Shown: positions 31,999 through 40,149 of the stretch, piece after piece
Numbering within the stretch: the stretch's first letter is position 1
Layout of the letters: every line of letters starts with the position of its first letter
Source: GCA-2861595 sp035525365
GTDB lineage: Bacteria > Actinomycetota > Acidimicrobiia > Acidimicrobiales > GCA-2861595
DNA: 64,000 nucleotides
Direction: 5' to 3'
Assembly (NCBI GenBank): GCA_035525365.1
Contig: DATLEK010000092.1
Location: forward strand, 1 to 64,000
Translations under genes and position numbers: made by a program
The notes under the pieces: model-generated
Told to the model about the DNA's origin: nothing
Databases searched by the model: none
Seen by the model: the letters and a program-made list of their open reading frames with translations, nothing else

Positions 31999-32974
31999 CA
32001 TCCGAGACATCGTCGTCGTCGGTTCCGGGCCCGCCGGCCTGACCGCCGCCATCTACACGGCTCGGGCCAGCCTCCGCCCGTTGGTCATCGAGGGTGAGGC
32101 CTCGTCGAGCAGCGACCAGCCCGGCGGCCAGCTCATGCTCACCACTGAAGTGGAGAACTATCCCGGTTTCGTCGACGGCATCATGGGCCCGGAGTTGATG
32201 GGCAACTTCCGTGCCCAGGCCGCCCGCTTCGGCGCCGACTTCCTCACCGCCAAGGCCACCCGCGTCGACCTCACTTCCCGCCCGTTCGGGGTCTGGGTGG
32301 GCGAAGAGGAGTACCGAGCCCGGGCCGTCATCGTCAGTACCGGCGCCAGGGCCCTGATGCTGGACCTGCCCAACGAGCAGCGCCTTCTCGGTCACGGTGT
32401 CTCCACCTGCGCCACCTGCGACGGCTTCTTCTTCCGGGACCAGCCCATCGCCGTGGTCGGTGGAGGAGACTCTGCCCTGGAAGAGGCCATCTTCCTCACC
32501 AAGTTCGCCAGCAAGGTCACCCTGATCCATCGGCGCAAGGAACTGCGGGCGTCCAAGATCATGCAGGAGCGCGCCTTCAAGAACGACAAGATCGAGTTCC
32601 TGTGGGACTCCACCGTGGTCGACGTGGTGGGCGAGTCCTCGGTCAAGGCCCTACGGGTCCTCAACGTGGTCACCGAAGAGGAATCCGAGCTTCCCATGAG
32701 CGGCCTGTTCGTGGCCATCGGCCACGTGCCCAACACCGATCTGTTCAAGGGCCAGTTGGACATGGCGGACAATGGGTATCTCATCACCCAACCAGGCAGC
32801 ACGCGGACCAACGTCGAGGGTGTTTTCGCCAGCGGTGATGTACAGGACCACGTGTACCGCCAGGCGGTGACGGCCGCCGGTTCGGGCTGCATGGCCGCAA
32901 TCGATGCCGAGCGCTGGCTCGAGACCCAGCAGGATGCAGCCCCCAACATGGTCCAGACACCCAGGAACTGGTAA
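31982..32974 (+). CDS. trxB: Thioredoxin-disulfide reductase
   Basis: 330 residues from ATG 31982. FAD site VVVGSGPAGLTAAIYTARAS, redox-active pair CATC in GVSTCATCDGFFFRDQ, NADPH site VVGGGDSALEEAIFLTKFA with HRRKELRASKIMQ, and the C-terminal FASGDVQDHVYRQA. It reduces thioredoxin with NADPH in the cytosol. trxA starts 11 bp after its stop, with an aaggag RBS, so both are made together. Confidence 0.97.
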   Translation: MTDANDIRDIVVVGSGPAGLTAAIYTARASLRPLVIEGEASSSSDQPGGQLMLTTEVENYPGFVDGIMGPELMGNFRAQAARFGADFLTAKATRVDLTSRPFGVWVGEEEYRARAVIVSTGARALMLDLPNEQRLLGHGVSTCATCDGFFFRDQPIAVVGGGDSALEEAIFLTKFASKVTLIHRRKELRASKIMQERAFKNDKIEFLWDSTVVDVVGESSVKALRVLNVVTEEESELPMSGLFVAIGHVPNTDLFKGQLDMADNGYLITQPGSTRTNVEGVFASGDVQDHVYRQAVTAAGSGCMAAIDAERWLETQQDAAPNMVQTPRNW

Positions 32975-32985
32975 GGAGACTTTTC

Positions 32986-33312
32986 GTGAGCGCCAACATC
33001 GCAACCCTGACCGATGCCACCTTCGATGAACAGATCGCCAGCGGCGATGAGCCCGTACTGGTGGACTTCTGGGCGGAATGGTGCGGGCCCTGCAAGGCCA
33101 TCACTCCCATTCTGGAGGAGATCGCCGGCGAGCGGGCGGGCAAGATCCGCATCGCCAAGGTCGACGTGGACGCCAACCTCGAGATCGCCCGCCGGTTCGA
33201 GGTGATGAGCATCCCGACGCTCATCCTGTTCAAGGACGGCGCGCCGCAGCTGAGGCTCGTGGGTGCCAAGGGCAAGGGGCAACTGCTCCAGGAGATCGAC
33301 GCATTCCTGTAG
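32986..33312 (+). CDS. trxA: Thioredoxin
   Basis: 108 residues from GTG 32986 after aaggagac. Active site WAEWCGPCK (about 29-37), cis-proline region MSIPTLILFKDG, normal length. It is the substrate of the adjacent reductase and the cell's disulfide reductant. Its last bases overlap the beginning of the amidase frame that follows. Confidence 0.97.
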   Translation: MSANIATLTDATFDEQIASGDEPVLVDFWAEWCGPCKAITPILEEIAGERAGKIRIAKVDVDANLEIARRFEVMSIPTLILFKDGAPQLRLVGAKGKGQLLQEIDAFL

Positions 33313-34313
33313 CAAACCGGCCTGGCCCCCTACCCCTCCGCCAGGGCGATTGTGGCAAAGCGGTCCGGGACCTCCAGCAGCGCCTGGCCCGGCTCGGCTG
33401 TCCCACTGCCGGCCATGAGATCTGCGGAGACGTCTTCCAGGAAAGTACCGCTCTGGCCGTCAAGTCGTTCCAGGAGGCACGCGGATTGCGGGTCGACGGA
33501 GTCTGCGGACCCCAGACGTGGGCGGCGCTAGTCGAAGCCGGCTACCGGTTGGGCAACCGCCTGCTGTACCTCCGCGAGCCGATGTTGCGGGGTGACGACG
33601 TAGCCCTCCTTCAGCGCCGCCTCGGAGGTCTTGGCTTCGACGCCGGCCGGGTCGACGCCATTTTCGGTCCACGGACCAAGAGCGCCGTCGACGAGTTCCA
33701 GCGCAACGCCGGCCTCACCGTCGATGGTGTGTGTGGTCCTGCCACCTTGTCGATGCTCGACCGTCTGGGCCCTGGCGGAGCCCAGCGGGAGCCGGTGGCC
33801 GTCGTTCGCGAGTTGGAACTGCTCCGGCACGCCCCGCGCACCCTTCACGGCCGCCGCATAGCGGTCGGTGACGCCGGCGGCCTCCACGCCGCCGCCGCCG
33901 CCGCTGCCCGAGCGTTGGCGACTGCCGGCGCTGAGGTCGTGGTCGTCCAACACCCGGACCAGTCCGAACAAGCGGCTGAGGCCAATGCCGCTCTAGTCGA
34001 CGTCTACGTCGGTCTTCGCCTCGATATCGATGCGCTCGGGTGCACGAGCGCCTATTACGCCGGCCACGAATACGTGTCGCCCGCCGGCCGGGGCCTGGCT
34101 CTCCTTGTGCAGGCCATTCTTCCGGAGACCCTTGGCATTGCCGATACGGGGGTCAGAGGTATGGCCCTTCCCGTCCTGAGGGAGACGCGGATGCCCGCCG
34201 TCGTCTGTGAGATGGGGCCGCCATCCACTGTGGTCGCCAGAACCGCGGAACTGGCCGACGGCTTGGCCCGCGCCCTCAGTGCCTGGGCCACTGCCCCGTT
34301 CGTGGAAGCCTGA
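33303..34313 (+). CDS. cwlM: CwlM-type N-acetylmuramoyl-L-alanine amidase homologue
   Basis: About 336 residues. Two peptidoglycan-binding-1 repeats come first (GKAVRDLQQRLARLGC ... VDGVCGPQTWAAL, then GDDVALLQRRLGGLGFDAGR ... VDGVCGPATLSML), followed by an Amidase_3 fold: LDIDALGCTSAYYAGHEYVS and VLRETRMPAVVCEMGPPS. No ATG, GTG or TTG stands in frame near the true start. The frame can be followed back into trxA; the best-placed candidate is ATT at 33303, 8 bases after caggag. In mycobacteria CwlM is a non-catalytic regulator of MurA that follows trxC. An early zinc ligand is not evident here, in keeping with a regulatory role. Confidence 0.78.
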   Translation: MPVANRPGPLPLRQGDCGKAVRDLQQRLARLGCPTAGHEICGDVFQESTALAVKSFQEARGLRVDGVCGPQTWAALVEAGYRLGNRLLYLREPMLRGDDVALLQRRLGGLGFDAGRVDAIFGPRTKSAVDEFQRNAGLTVDGVCGPATLSMLDRLGPGGAQREPVAVVRELELLRHAPRTLHGRRIAVGDAGGLHAAAAAAARALATAGAEVVVVQHPDQSEQAAEANAALVDVYVGLRLDIDALGCTSAYYAGHEYVSPAGRGLALLVQAILPETLGIADTGVRGMALPVLRETRMPAVVCEMGPPSTVVARTAELADGLARALSAWATAPFVEA

Positions 34314-34331
34314 CCTCCAGCTGTACACAGG

Positions 34332-34353
34332 CTCATCCCCACCTGTGGATGAG
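34332..34353. terminator. Hairpin between convergent cwlM and parB; contains a DnaA-box-like site
   Basis: Arms ctcatcc and ggatgag surround an 8-base loop in the 89-bp gap between the convergent genes, so it may end either transcript, though no T tract follows. The right side (tgtggatga, 34344-34352) matches the DnaA box tgtggataa at 8 of 9 positions. It may serve either purpose. Confidence 0.45.
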
Positions 34354-34402
34354 AGTCAGAGGCCTCATTCTCGACCGTTTCACGCCTGGCAGGGTGGCGC
34401 AG

Positions 34403-35320
34403 CTATGGCTTGGGCTGAGGCTCTGTCATCACCCGGTAGATCCGCTCGAGGTCCTCCAGTGACCCGAACTCGATGACCACTCGACCCTTTTTCGTCCCCA
34501 TCTCCACCTTCACCCGCGTGTCGAGGTGGTTCGACAGGAGCTCTTCGAGCTCCAACAGGCCAGGAGGTCGGAGGCGTCGAGCGGCTTTGGCCGGTGGCGT
34601 ACCGGTCCCCCCCGGCTCCTGGTCTTCCCCGGCCCGGTTCCGGGCCCGCACCGCCTCCTCCACCGCCCGGACGGAGAGCCCGTTGGTGACAGCCCTCTTG
34701 GCCAGGGCTTCCTGGAGGGCCCGATCAGGTGTGCCCAGCAGCGCCCGAGCGTGGCCCTCGGCCAGCTGGCCCTCGGCCACCAGGCGCTGGATCGCCGGCG
34801 GGAGTTGAAAGAGGCGCAGGGTGTTGGTGACCGCGGCCCGGCTCTTGCCCACTCGTCGGGCCAACTCGTCGTGGGTGAGGTGGAAATCCTCTATGAGCTG
34901 GTTGAATGCCGCTGCCTCTTCCAGTGGGTTGAGGTCCTGGCGATGGAGGTTCTCCACCAGCGCCTGCTCCAGGCTGGCATCGTCGCCCACCTCTTTGACC
35001 AACGCCGGCATGGTCTGTAGGCCGGCCCGTTTGGCCGCACGCCACCGCCGCTCGCCGGCGATCAGCTCGTAAATGCCGTTCTGAGCTCCCGGACGAACCA
35101 GTACCGGCTGAAGTACTCCCAACTCACGGATGGACGCGGTCAGCGAGGCCAGCCGCTCCTCCTCGAAGTGGCGCCGTGGCTGGAAGGAACTGGCAACTAT
35201 GCTCGATATCGGCACCTCCACCAGCGCCGATCCACGCTCCCCCCTGGCCGATCCCCCTTCGGCCGATCCGGGAGGGATCAGTGCCGAGAGACCCTTACCT
35301 AACCCGCTGCGGCGCGCCAC
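34403..35320 (-). CDS. parB: Chromosome partitioning protein ParB
   Basis: 305 residues from GTG 35320. N-terminal RRSGLGKGLSALIPPG, then the CTP/nucleotide-binding region SFQPRRHFEEERLASLTASI, GVLQPVLVRPG and GERRWRAAKRAGLQTMPALV, the HTH RRVGKSRAAVTNTLRLFQLP and a C-terminal dimer domain. It binds parS and spreads on DNA to organise the origin region. It overlaps parA by 26 bp, giving coupled translation. Two parS-like sites lie in and before parA. Confidence 0.95.
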   Translation of the reverse strand: MARRSGLGKGLSALIPPGSAEGGSARGERGSALVEVPISSIVASSFQPRRHFEEERLASLTASIRELGVLQPVLVRPGAQNGIYELIAGERRWRAAKRAGLQTMPALVKEVGDDASLEQALVENLHRQDLNPLEEAAAFNQLIEDFHLTHDELARRVGKSRAAVTNTLRLFQLPPAIQRLVAEGQLAEGHARALLGTPDRALQEALAKRAVTNGLSVRAVEEAVRARNRAGEDQEPGGTGTPPAKAARRLRPPGLLELEELLSNHLDTRVKVEMGTKKGRVVIEFGSLEDLERIYRVMTEPQPKP

Positions 35321-36608
35321 CGCTCACCTCCTTGGCCAGTTCCCGATAGGCAATGGCGCCGCGGGAAGTCGGGTCGAACACAACGATCGGCTGGCCGAAG
35401 GACGGGGCCTCTGACAGTCGGACGGTACGGGGAACGATGTTGCGGCAGACCTTGGTACCGAAGTGTGTTCGTACCTCAGTTGCCACCTGGTCCGAAAGCT
35501 TCGTCCGAGCGTCGTACATGGTCAAGATGATGGTGGTCATCTCCAGCCGCGGATTGAGGTTCGTCTGCACCAGGCCGACGTTGCGGAGGAGCTGTCCCAG
35601 ACCCTCCAGGGCGTAGTACTCGCACTGGATCGGTACCACGACCTCGGTAGCTGCGGCCAGCCCATTGACCGTGATCAGGCCGAGGGACGGGGGGCAGTCG
35701 ATGAGGAAGAAGTCGAAATCGTCTATTACCTGCTCGATGGCCCGTCGGAGTTTCAACTCCCGACTGAAGGCGGGGACCAGCTCTATCTCAGCACCGGCGA
35801 GGTCGATTGTCGCCGGGCAGACGAAGAGGTTGCGGACGCTGGTCGGCTCGATGCAGTCATCCAGAGGGATGTCTCGGAGCAGGACATCGTAGATCGACGT
35901 CTCGAGGTTGCGGGGGTTGATGCCCAATCCAGTGGTGGCGTTTCCCTGCGGGTCGAGGTCCACCACGAGAACCCGGTAGCTCATCTCAGCCAGCGCCGCC
36001 CCAAGGTTGACGGCCGTGGTTGTCTTGCCCACACCTCCCTTCTGATTGGCAATGGCCATGATCCTGGGAAGATCTGGCGGTGGAGGCCGCGAGGGCCGAG
36101 CCGGCGTGACCGGTTCCTCCAGCCCCTCCTGGGGTGCCAGTGCCTGGCGAAGTTGGGCCACTTGGGCGTCAGGTTCCGGAGGAGTGGATAACGCCGGGGT
36201 GGCCAGCTCCGGCTCGACGACATCAGGAATGGAGGTAGCCGGCCAACTGGGCGGCGCTGGCGCCTGGTCTGTCTGTCGTTCCACGTGCAACATGTTTGAA
36301 TCAGCCAACGGTTGCAGAGATACGCCTGTGCCCGACCCTGTATCAGCTTCAAGCATACTTTCGCCGGCGGGGCCGGTGAGCGGTGCAGCGGCGTCCGGCA
36401 ACGTCTCGTCCACAACATGATCCCTGCCCAGATTTTTTCTTGGTTCCATTATCGGATCGGTCTGGGTTGCATCCCGCTCCACGACAGCTGCGGGTTCAGC
36501 CGGCGGCTCAGATAGCAGATCCGGCTGCCGATCCGTGACCAAGGCGTCGGCCCGTAGACGGTCGAAGATGGCCCGGCCACGCTCGCCCAGTTCCTCGTCC
36601 GCTGTCAC
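35295..36608 (-). CDS. parA: Chromosome partitioning ATPase ParA with long N-terminal extension
   Basis: 437 residues if GTG 36608 is used. The ATPase core begins near residue 182: RIMAIANQKGGVGKTTTAVN (deviant Walker A), VLVVDLDPQGNATTGLG, DFFLIDCPPSLGLITVNGLA, MTTIILTMYDARTKLS. The first 180 residues are Pro-, Glu- and Ala-rich and disordered-looking. The frame is open throughout with normal codon use, but internal starts (for example at MLHVERQ, or just before the core) are possible. It moves ParB-origin complexes to the cell poles. First gene of the parA-parB pair. Confidence 0.93.
   Translation of the reverse strand: MTADEELGERGRAIFDRLRADALVTDRQPDLLSEPPAEPAAVVERDATQTDPIMEPRKNLGRDHVVDETLPDAAAPLTGPAGESMLEADTGSGTGVSLQPLADSNMLHVERQTDQAPAPPSWPATSIPDVVEPELATPALSTPPEPDAQVAQLRQALAPQEGLEEPVTPARPSRPPPPDLPRIMAIANQKGGVGKTTTAVNLGAALAEMSYRVLVVDLDPQGNATTGLGINPRNLETSIYDVLLRDIPLDDCIEPTSVRNLFVCPATIDLAGAEIELVPAFSRELKLRRAIEQVIDDFDFFLIDCPPSLGLITVNGLAAATEVVVPIQCEYYALEGLGQLLRNVGLVQTNLNPRLEMTTIILTMYDARTKLSDQVATEVRTHFGTKVCRNIVPRTVRLSEAPSFGQPIVVFDPTSRGAIAYRELAKEVSGGAPQRVR
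36277..36292 (-). promoter_or_regulatory. parS-like site inside parA
   Basis: On the minus strand the site reads tgttgcacgtggaacg, matching the parS consensus TGTTNCACGTGAAACA at 14 of 16 positions. It lies within the coding region for the N-terminal extension of ParA. parS sites are often found inside genes near the origin. ParB binding is inferred. Confidence 0.55.
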
Positions 36609-36669
36609 CTGTGCACCCTTGCACGCCTCAGCGCCTAGGTCAAGGACCTACCCCGATGCACGACCTGAA

Positions 36670-36685
36670 TGATCCACGTGGAACA
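36670..36685 (+). promoter_or_regulatory. parS-like site upstream of parA
   Basis: tgatccacgtggaaca, 14 of 16 matches to the parS consensus, in the short gap between parA and rsmG. With the copy at 36277 it makes two sites within 400 bp, which supports both. Confidence 0.6.
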
Positions 36686-36713
36686 ATCACCCTTGAAACA
36701 GCGTGAGGCGACC

Positions 36714-37334
36714 TCAGGACGAGAAGAGAGGCCGTTTCTCGGGGATCCCCGCCCGTCTGGGGAACTCCTCCGGGCAGAGGGTCTCCTGCCGCAGCACCTG
36801 GAACCGACAGAAGGCTTGTTCGAAGCGGCCCGCCGGTCGAAGCCCAAGGGGCTCGAGCCTAGAGGCCGGCCAGCGAGAGCCGCCCTCCTCGGGTGGCTCG
36901 GACACGATCAGGCGTCCACCCACCTCGAGCAGTGGGGCGGCACATTCGGCCGTCACCGCTGGTGCACCGAAACTTCGGGCCACCACCAGGTTCGCCCTGG
37001 CCCGCCAGTCCGGGTCCCGTCCTGCTTCCTCGGCCCGGGCCCGCGCCACCACTACGTGCGATGCAACACCCAGATCGATCGTTGCCTGAGCCAGGAACAA
37101 CGTCCGTCGCTCACTGCTGTCGAGGAGCACGATCGGGACCGACGGCCAGGCCAGCGCCAAAACCAGTCCAGGGAGGCCCGCCCCGCTGCCAAGGTCAATC
37201 ACCCTACTGGGCATTTCCGAACCCACTGCCTGCAGGAAGCCCTTCGCGTGCTCGATGTGACCTTCCACCGGGCCCGGGCCCAGGAATCCCAAAGTCCGGG
37301 CCTCCTCAAGGACGGCCTCGAGGCACAGTGGCAC
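36714..37334 (-). CDS. rsmG: 16S rRNA m7G527 methyltransferase
   Basis: 206 residues from GTG 37334. HIEHAKGFLQAVGSEMPSRV, SAM-binding VIDLGSGAGLPGLVLALAW, then IVLLDSSERRTLFLAQATID and ANLVVARSFGAPAVTAECAA. This is the RsmG/GidB pattern. It methylates G527 of 16S rRNA; loss gives low-level streptomycin resistance in other bacteria. It stands between jag and parA, its usual position. The N-terminus is a little short compared with the family. Confidence 0.93.
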   Translation of the reverse strand: MPLCLEAVLEEARTLGFLGPGPVEGHIEHAKGFLQAVGSEMPSRVIDLGSGAGLPGLVLALAWPSVPIVLLDSSERRTLFLAQATIDLGVASHVVVARARAEEAGRDPDWRARANLVVARSFGAPAVTAECAAPLLEVGGRLIVSEPPEEGGSRWPASRLEPLGLRPAGRFEQAFCRFQVLRQETLCPEEFPRRAGIPEKRPLFSS

Positions 37335-37343
37335 CTTGGGGGG

Positions 37344-38186
37344 CTACGCCGGTTCGATGACGACGCGCCGGCGGGGTTCCTCGCCCTCCGATGCCGTCAT
37401 CACGCCCTCAATGGTGTTGACCGTGTCATGAACGACCTTGCGATCAGCGGGCTGCATCGGCTCGAGGATCTTGCGCTGACCTGTCTCAACGACCTGGCTG
37501 GCGATCTGGCGGGTGAAGCGTTCCAGCGCGGAGCGCCGTTTTTCCCTGTATCCACCGACATCGACCATGATGCGCCCGTTGCGGCTGCCCGTACTGCGCT
37601 GTACCGCGGTACGGGTGAGATCCTGGACGGCGGCGAGGGTGGCGCCATTGGGCCCTATGAGTAGACCCAGTTGGTCCCCGAGCACAGCCACCTCGACCGT
37701 GTTCTCATCGATCTCCCGTACCTCAACCTTGTCGGATGCACCACCGATCGCCGCTACAAGGCCCCCGAGGAACGCAGAGGCCGCCTCGGCCTGCTGCGTC
37801 AGTGTCACATCGTTGTCCATCTCTCCTCCTTGGCGTCGGCCCGATGGCGCATGGGCCTTGCGGGGGTGTTGGTTTCGGGGCTGTGGCAACGGTCTAGCCG
37901 CCGGCTTAGCTGGTGAAACAGGCGAAGGAGTCTCGCTCGACGCCGCAGAAGACGCTTCTGCCCCGCTGGGACGGCGACGCTGTTGACGACGGTCGTCCTT
38001 GGCCGGCGGACTGTTCGGACGGACCCGCGCCCGGACCCGCGCCTCGGACCGTACCCGGCCGAACAAGCCAAGCTTGGGCTCCTCGATTATCTCGAACTCG
38101 GCATCCAGTTCGTCCACCCCAAGCTGGTCGAGAGCGGCATCCTGTGCTTCCTCGAGGGTGCGTCCCGTCGTCTCAACCCACTCCAT
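37344..38186 (-). CDS. jag: Jag/KhpB-type RNA-binding protein
   Basis: 280 residues from ATG 38186, sharing one base with the yidC stop (TGATG). Jag-N domain at 1-50 (WVETTGRTLEEAQDAALDQL, EEPKLGLFGRVRSEARVRAR), a basic Pro-rich linker at about 55-120, a KH domain with GPNGATLAAVQDLTRTAVQ and a C-terminal R3H domain (ERFTRQIASQVVETGQRKIL). It binds RNA in the cytosol and is linked to cell-wall control in other Gram-positives. Conserved order rnpA-yidD-yidC-jag-rsmG. Confidence 0.92.
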   Translation of the reverse strand: MEWVETTGRTLEEAQDAALDQLGVDELDAEFEIIEEPKLGLFGRVRSEARVRARVRPNSPPAKDDRRQQRRRPSGAEASSAASSETPSPVSPAKPAARPLPQPRNQHPRKAHAPSGRRQGGEMDNDVTLTQQAEAASAFLGGLVAAIGGASDKVEVREIDENTVEVAVLGDQLGLLIGPNGATLAAVQDLTRTAVQRSTGSRNGRIMVDVGGYREKRRSALERFTRQIASQVVETGQRKILEPMQPADRKVVHDTVNTIEGVMTASEGEEPRRRVVIEPA

Positions 38187-39136
38187 CAGCGACCTTTCTT
38201 TGCTCGACGCTTGGACCGCTGCTTGTTCCTGTTGGCGTTCCTGGCGGGCGTGGCCGAACCCTTCGGGTTCGTCGCCCTTCCGTTGGCTTGGCCGGGCTTG
38301 GCCTTCGGAGAGATCTCCTTTGGCTTGGCCTCGGGCGCCTTGGCGCCCTTCTGCTTGGCCCGCTTGACCTCGGTGGCCTTGGCCTCGATGTCCTTCACAT
38401 GCCGCTCAGCATGGGCCTTGAGCGTAGGATCGAAGCGGTACATCGCTCCGGTCTGGCATATCCGGAACAGGGCAGAGACGAGGAAATAGATGTTCACGCC
38501 GGCAGGGATCGACAAGGAGATGAGGCCGAAGAACCCGGGCATGACCTTTAGGAGAATCTGCTGCTGAGGGTTGCTGGTCTGGGTGTTGCGGGCCATCGTC
38601 TGGCGTGTCTGGTAGTACTGCGTCAGCACTACAAGCGCAACGACGACGAAGAATGGGATAGCCGCCAGGAAGGATCCGTGGCCCTCGCTGGCACTCTTGG
38701 CCAGATCGACGCCGAACGACATCATCTTACCGCCTGACTCACGGAGCGCCTGGTACAGGTCGGTTCCTTTGTCGAGGTACTTGGGGTCCGGGATCCCCTT
38801 CGTCGTTTTGGTCAGACCGCTTATAACGTGGTACATCACGAAGAAGACCGGCAGCTGCAGAAGCATGGGCAGGCAGCCGGCGGCCGGGTTGATCTTGTGC
38901 TCCTTGTAGAGGTTGGTCATCTCCTCGCCAAGCTTCTGGCGGTCCCCTTTGTGCTGCTGCTGGAGCCGTTTCATTTCCGGCTGCATCTTCTGCATGGCGA
39001 GCATGCCCCGGGTGCCCTTCAAGGTCAGCGGCGACAGCACCAACATGACCATTATCGTCAATAGGGCGATGGCCACGACGTAGTTGGGGATGATGCTGTA
39101 GAAGAATGCCAGTACGCCTGCCAGGAACTGGAACAT
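38186..39136 (-). CDS. yidC: Membrane protein insertase YidC
   Basis: 316 residues from ATG 39136, which shares a base with the yidD stop (TGATG). Five membrane helices; key blocks are MVMLVLSPLTLKGTRGMLAM, MQPEMKRLQQQHKGDRQKL, PAAGCLPMLLQLPVFFVMYH and GFFGLISLSIPAGVNIYFLV. The C-terminus is a 75-residue Lys/Arg-rich tail (AKQKGAKAPEAKPKEISPKA), fitting ribosome binding by Gram-positive-type YidC. It inserts and folds membrane proteins. Confidence 0.95.
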   Translation of the reverse strand: MFQFLAGVLAFFYSIIPNYVVAIALLTIMVMLVLSPLTLKGTRGMLAMQKMQPEMKRLQQQHKGDRQKLGEEMTNLYKEHKINPAAGCLPMLLQLPVFFVMYHVISGLTKTTKGIPDPKYLDKGTDLYQALRESGGKMMSFGVDLAKSASEGHGSFLAAIPFFVVVALVVLTQYYQTRQTMARNTQTSNPQQQILLKVMPGFFGLISLSIPAGVNIYFLVSALFRICQTGAMYRFDPTLKAHAERHVKDIEAKATEVKRAKQKGAKAPEAKPKEISPKAKPGQANGRATNPKGSATPARNANRNKQRSKRRAKKGR

Positions 39137-39363
39137 CAGGAAGCCCCTTCCGGTACCGGGTCCACGCCGAAACCACCCCAGGGTTGACAACGGCAGATCC
39201 GCCGCGTGACCAACCATCCACCCCGCAGCACTCCATGGCGCTCAAGTGCTTCGATGGCGTAGCTCGAGCACGACGGCTCGTACCGGCACGGCGAGGTCCG
39301 CCCCCGCCCCGCCCACTGGTAGGCGCGGATGGGCAGGCACATCAAGCGGCTGGTCCGACTCAT
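39136..39363 (-). CDS. yidD: Membrane protein insertion efficiency factor YidD
   Basis: 75 residues from ATG 39363, overlapping the rnpA stop (ATGA). Contains the family block CRYEPSCSSYAIEALERHG and RRICRCQPWGGFGVDPVP. YidD assists YidC-dependent insertion at the membrane. It lies between rnpA and yidC as usual. Confidence 0.93.
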   Translation of the reverse strand: MSRTSRLMCLPIRAYQWAGRGRTSPCRYEPSCSSYAIEALERHGVLRGGWLVTRRICRCQPWGGFGVDPVPEGAS

Positions 39364-39695
39364 GGCGAGAGGGTCCCGGTCAGGTGTTCGATGGCTTCAG
39401 CCACAGCGGTTCTCAGTTCTCCAAACGACAATGATGCTGCTCCGGGAGCAGCTGCTACCAGGTAGGCGCCCGGATGGAGCAGCGGACCGAACTCGCACAG
39501 GACTGCCCGCAGCTGGCGACGGAGCCGGTTGCGAACCACGGCGCCACCCACGGTCCGGCCGATGGCATACGCCACGCGAGGAGGATCGCCGGAAGCGCCG
39601 GGCACGAACATTAGCGTGAGCGGGCCCCTCCGTACTCGCCGGCGGGACCGGCGGAGGGCGGCAAAACTGTCTTTGCCCCGCACCGGCTCTATCAA
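39360..39695 (-). CDS. rnpA: Ribonuclease P protein component
   Basis: 111 residues from a TTG start at 39695, which overlaps the rpmH stop (TTGA). The start gives LIEPVRGKDSFAALRRSRRR, the normal RnpA beginning; GTG 39683 is the other choice. The RNR block is VVRNRLRRQLRAVLCEFGPL. It binds RNase P RNA to process the 5' ends of tRNAs. The RNA subunit gene is not in the window. Confidence 0.92.
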   Translation of the reverse strand: MIEPVRGKDSFAALRRSRRRVRRGPLTLMFVPGASGDPPRVAYAIGRTVGGAVVRNRLRRQLRAVLCEFGPLLHPGAYLVAAAPGAASLSFGELRTAVAEAIEHLTGTLSP

Positions 39696-39826
39696 GCCGA
39701 CAGGCGATGCCGGCCCTTCTGACGCCGAGCCTTGAGTATGGCCCGCCCGGCGCGGGTTGACATGCGGTGCCGAAATCCATGGTTCTTGGCCCGCTTGCGG
39801 GCGTTGGGCTGGAAGGTTCGCTTCAC
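39692..39826 (-). CDS. rpmH: 50S ribosomal protein L34
   Basis: 44 residues from GTG 39826, after ccaggag with six spacer bases. It reads MKRTFQPNARKRAKNHGFRH, RMSTRAGRAILKARRQKGR and HRLSA, the complete L34 sequence. It is the first gene of the leftward rpmH-rnpA-yidD-yidC-jag-rsmG-parAB series and diverges from dnaA, as in nearly all bacteria. Confidence 0.97.
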   Translation of the reverse strand: MKRTFQPNARKRAKNHGFRHRMSTRAGRAILKARRQKGRHRLSA

Positions 39827-40149
39827 GGGCAACTCCTGGCACGGGGTGGGGCGGTACGCCCTCTACGAGACCCGGCCTCTCCAGGGTAGGTCCCGAAGCC
39901 GCATTTCGACAAACAGCGATCCCAGACTTGGCCGTTCCCGCTGGTCACCGCACAATTCTCCTTCACCCCTCGCAGCCCGGCCGGAGCCGGTGCTACCTTC
40001 GCCAGCGACGGGAGCCGGAGCACAAAATCGACATAGGCCGCTCGAGGTTCGCTTCCCCGACCACGACGGCCCACAACACAAGAGGATGCGGAGCGCCCGA
40101 TCGGGCTCTTCGTCCACAGGTTGTGGATCTCATTGTGGAAAGCGGGAGA
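39827..40149. promoter_or_regulatory. rpmH-dnaA divergent control region with DnaA-box cluster
   Basis: No gene. Near its right end three DnaA-box-like nonamers lie within 33 bp: tcgtccaca (40110-40118), tgtggatct (40122-40130) and tgtggaaag (40134-40142), with 7-8 matches of 9 to the consensus and alternating direction. They stand right before the dnaA start, so they may mediate autorepression of dnaA or be one half of a split origin. The rest must carry the rpmH and dnaA promoters. Confidence 0.55.

Noticed and set aside
39757..40149. N-terminal extension of dnaA by about 130 codons
   Set aside because: The stretch overlaps rpmH and the DnaA-box region and does not resemble DnaA domain I, which begins near ERLWMLCAEAL.
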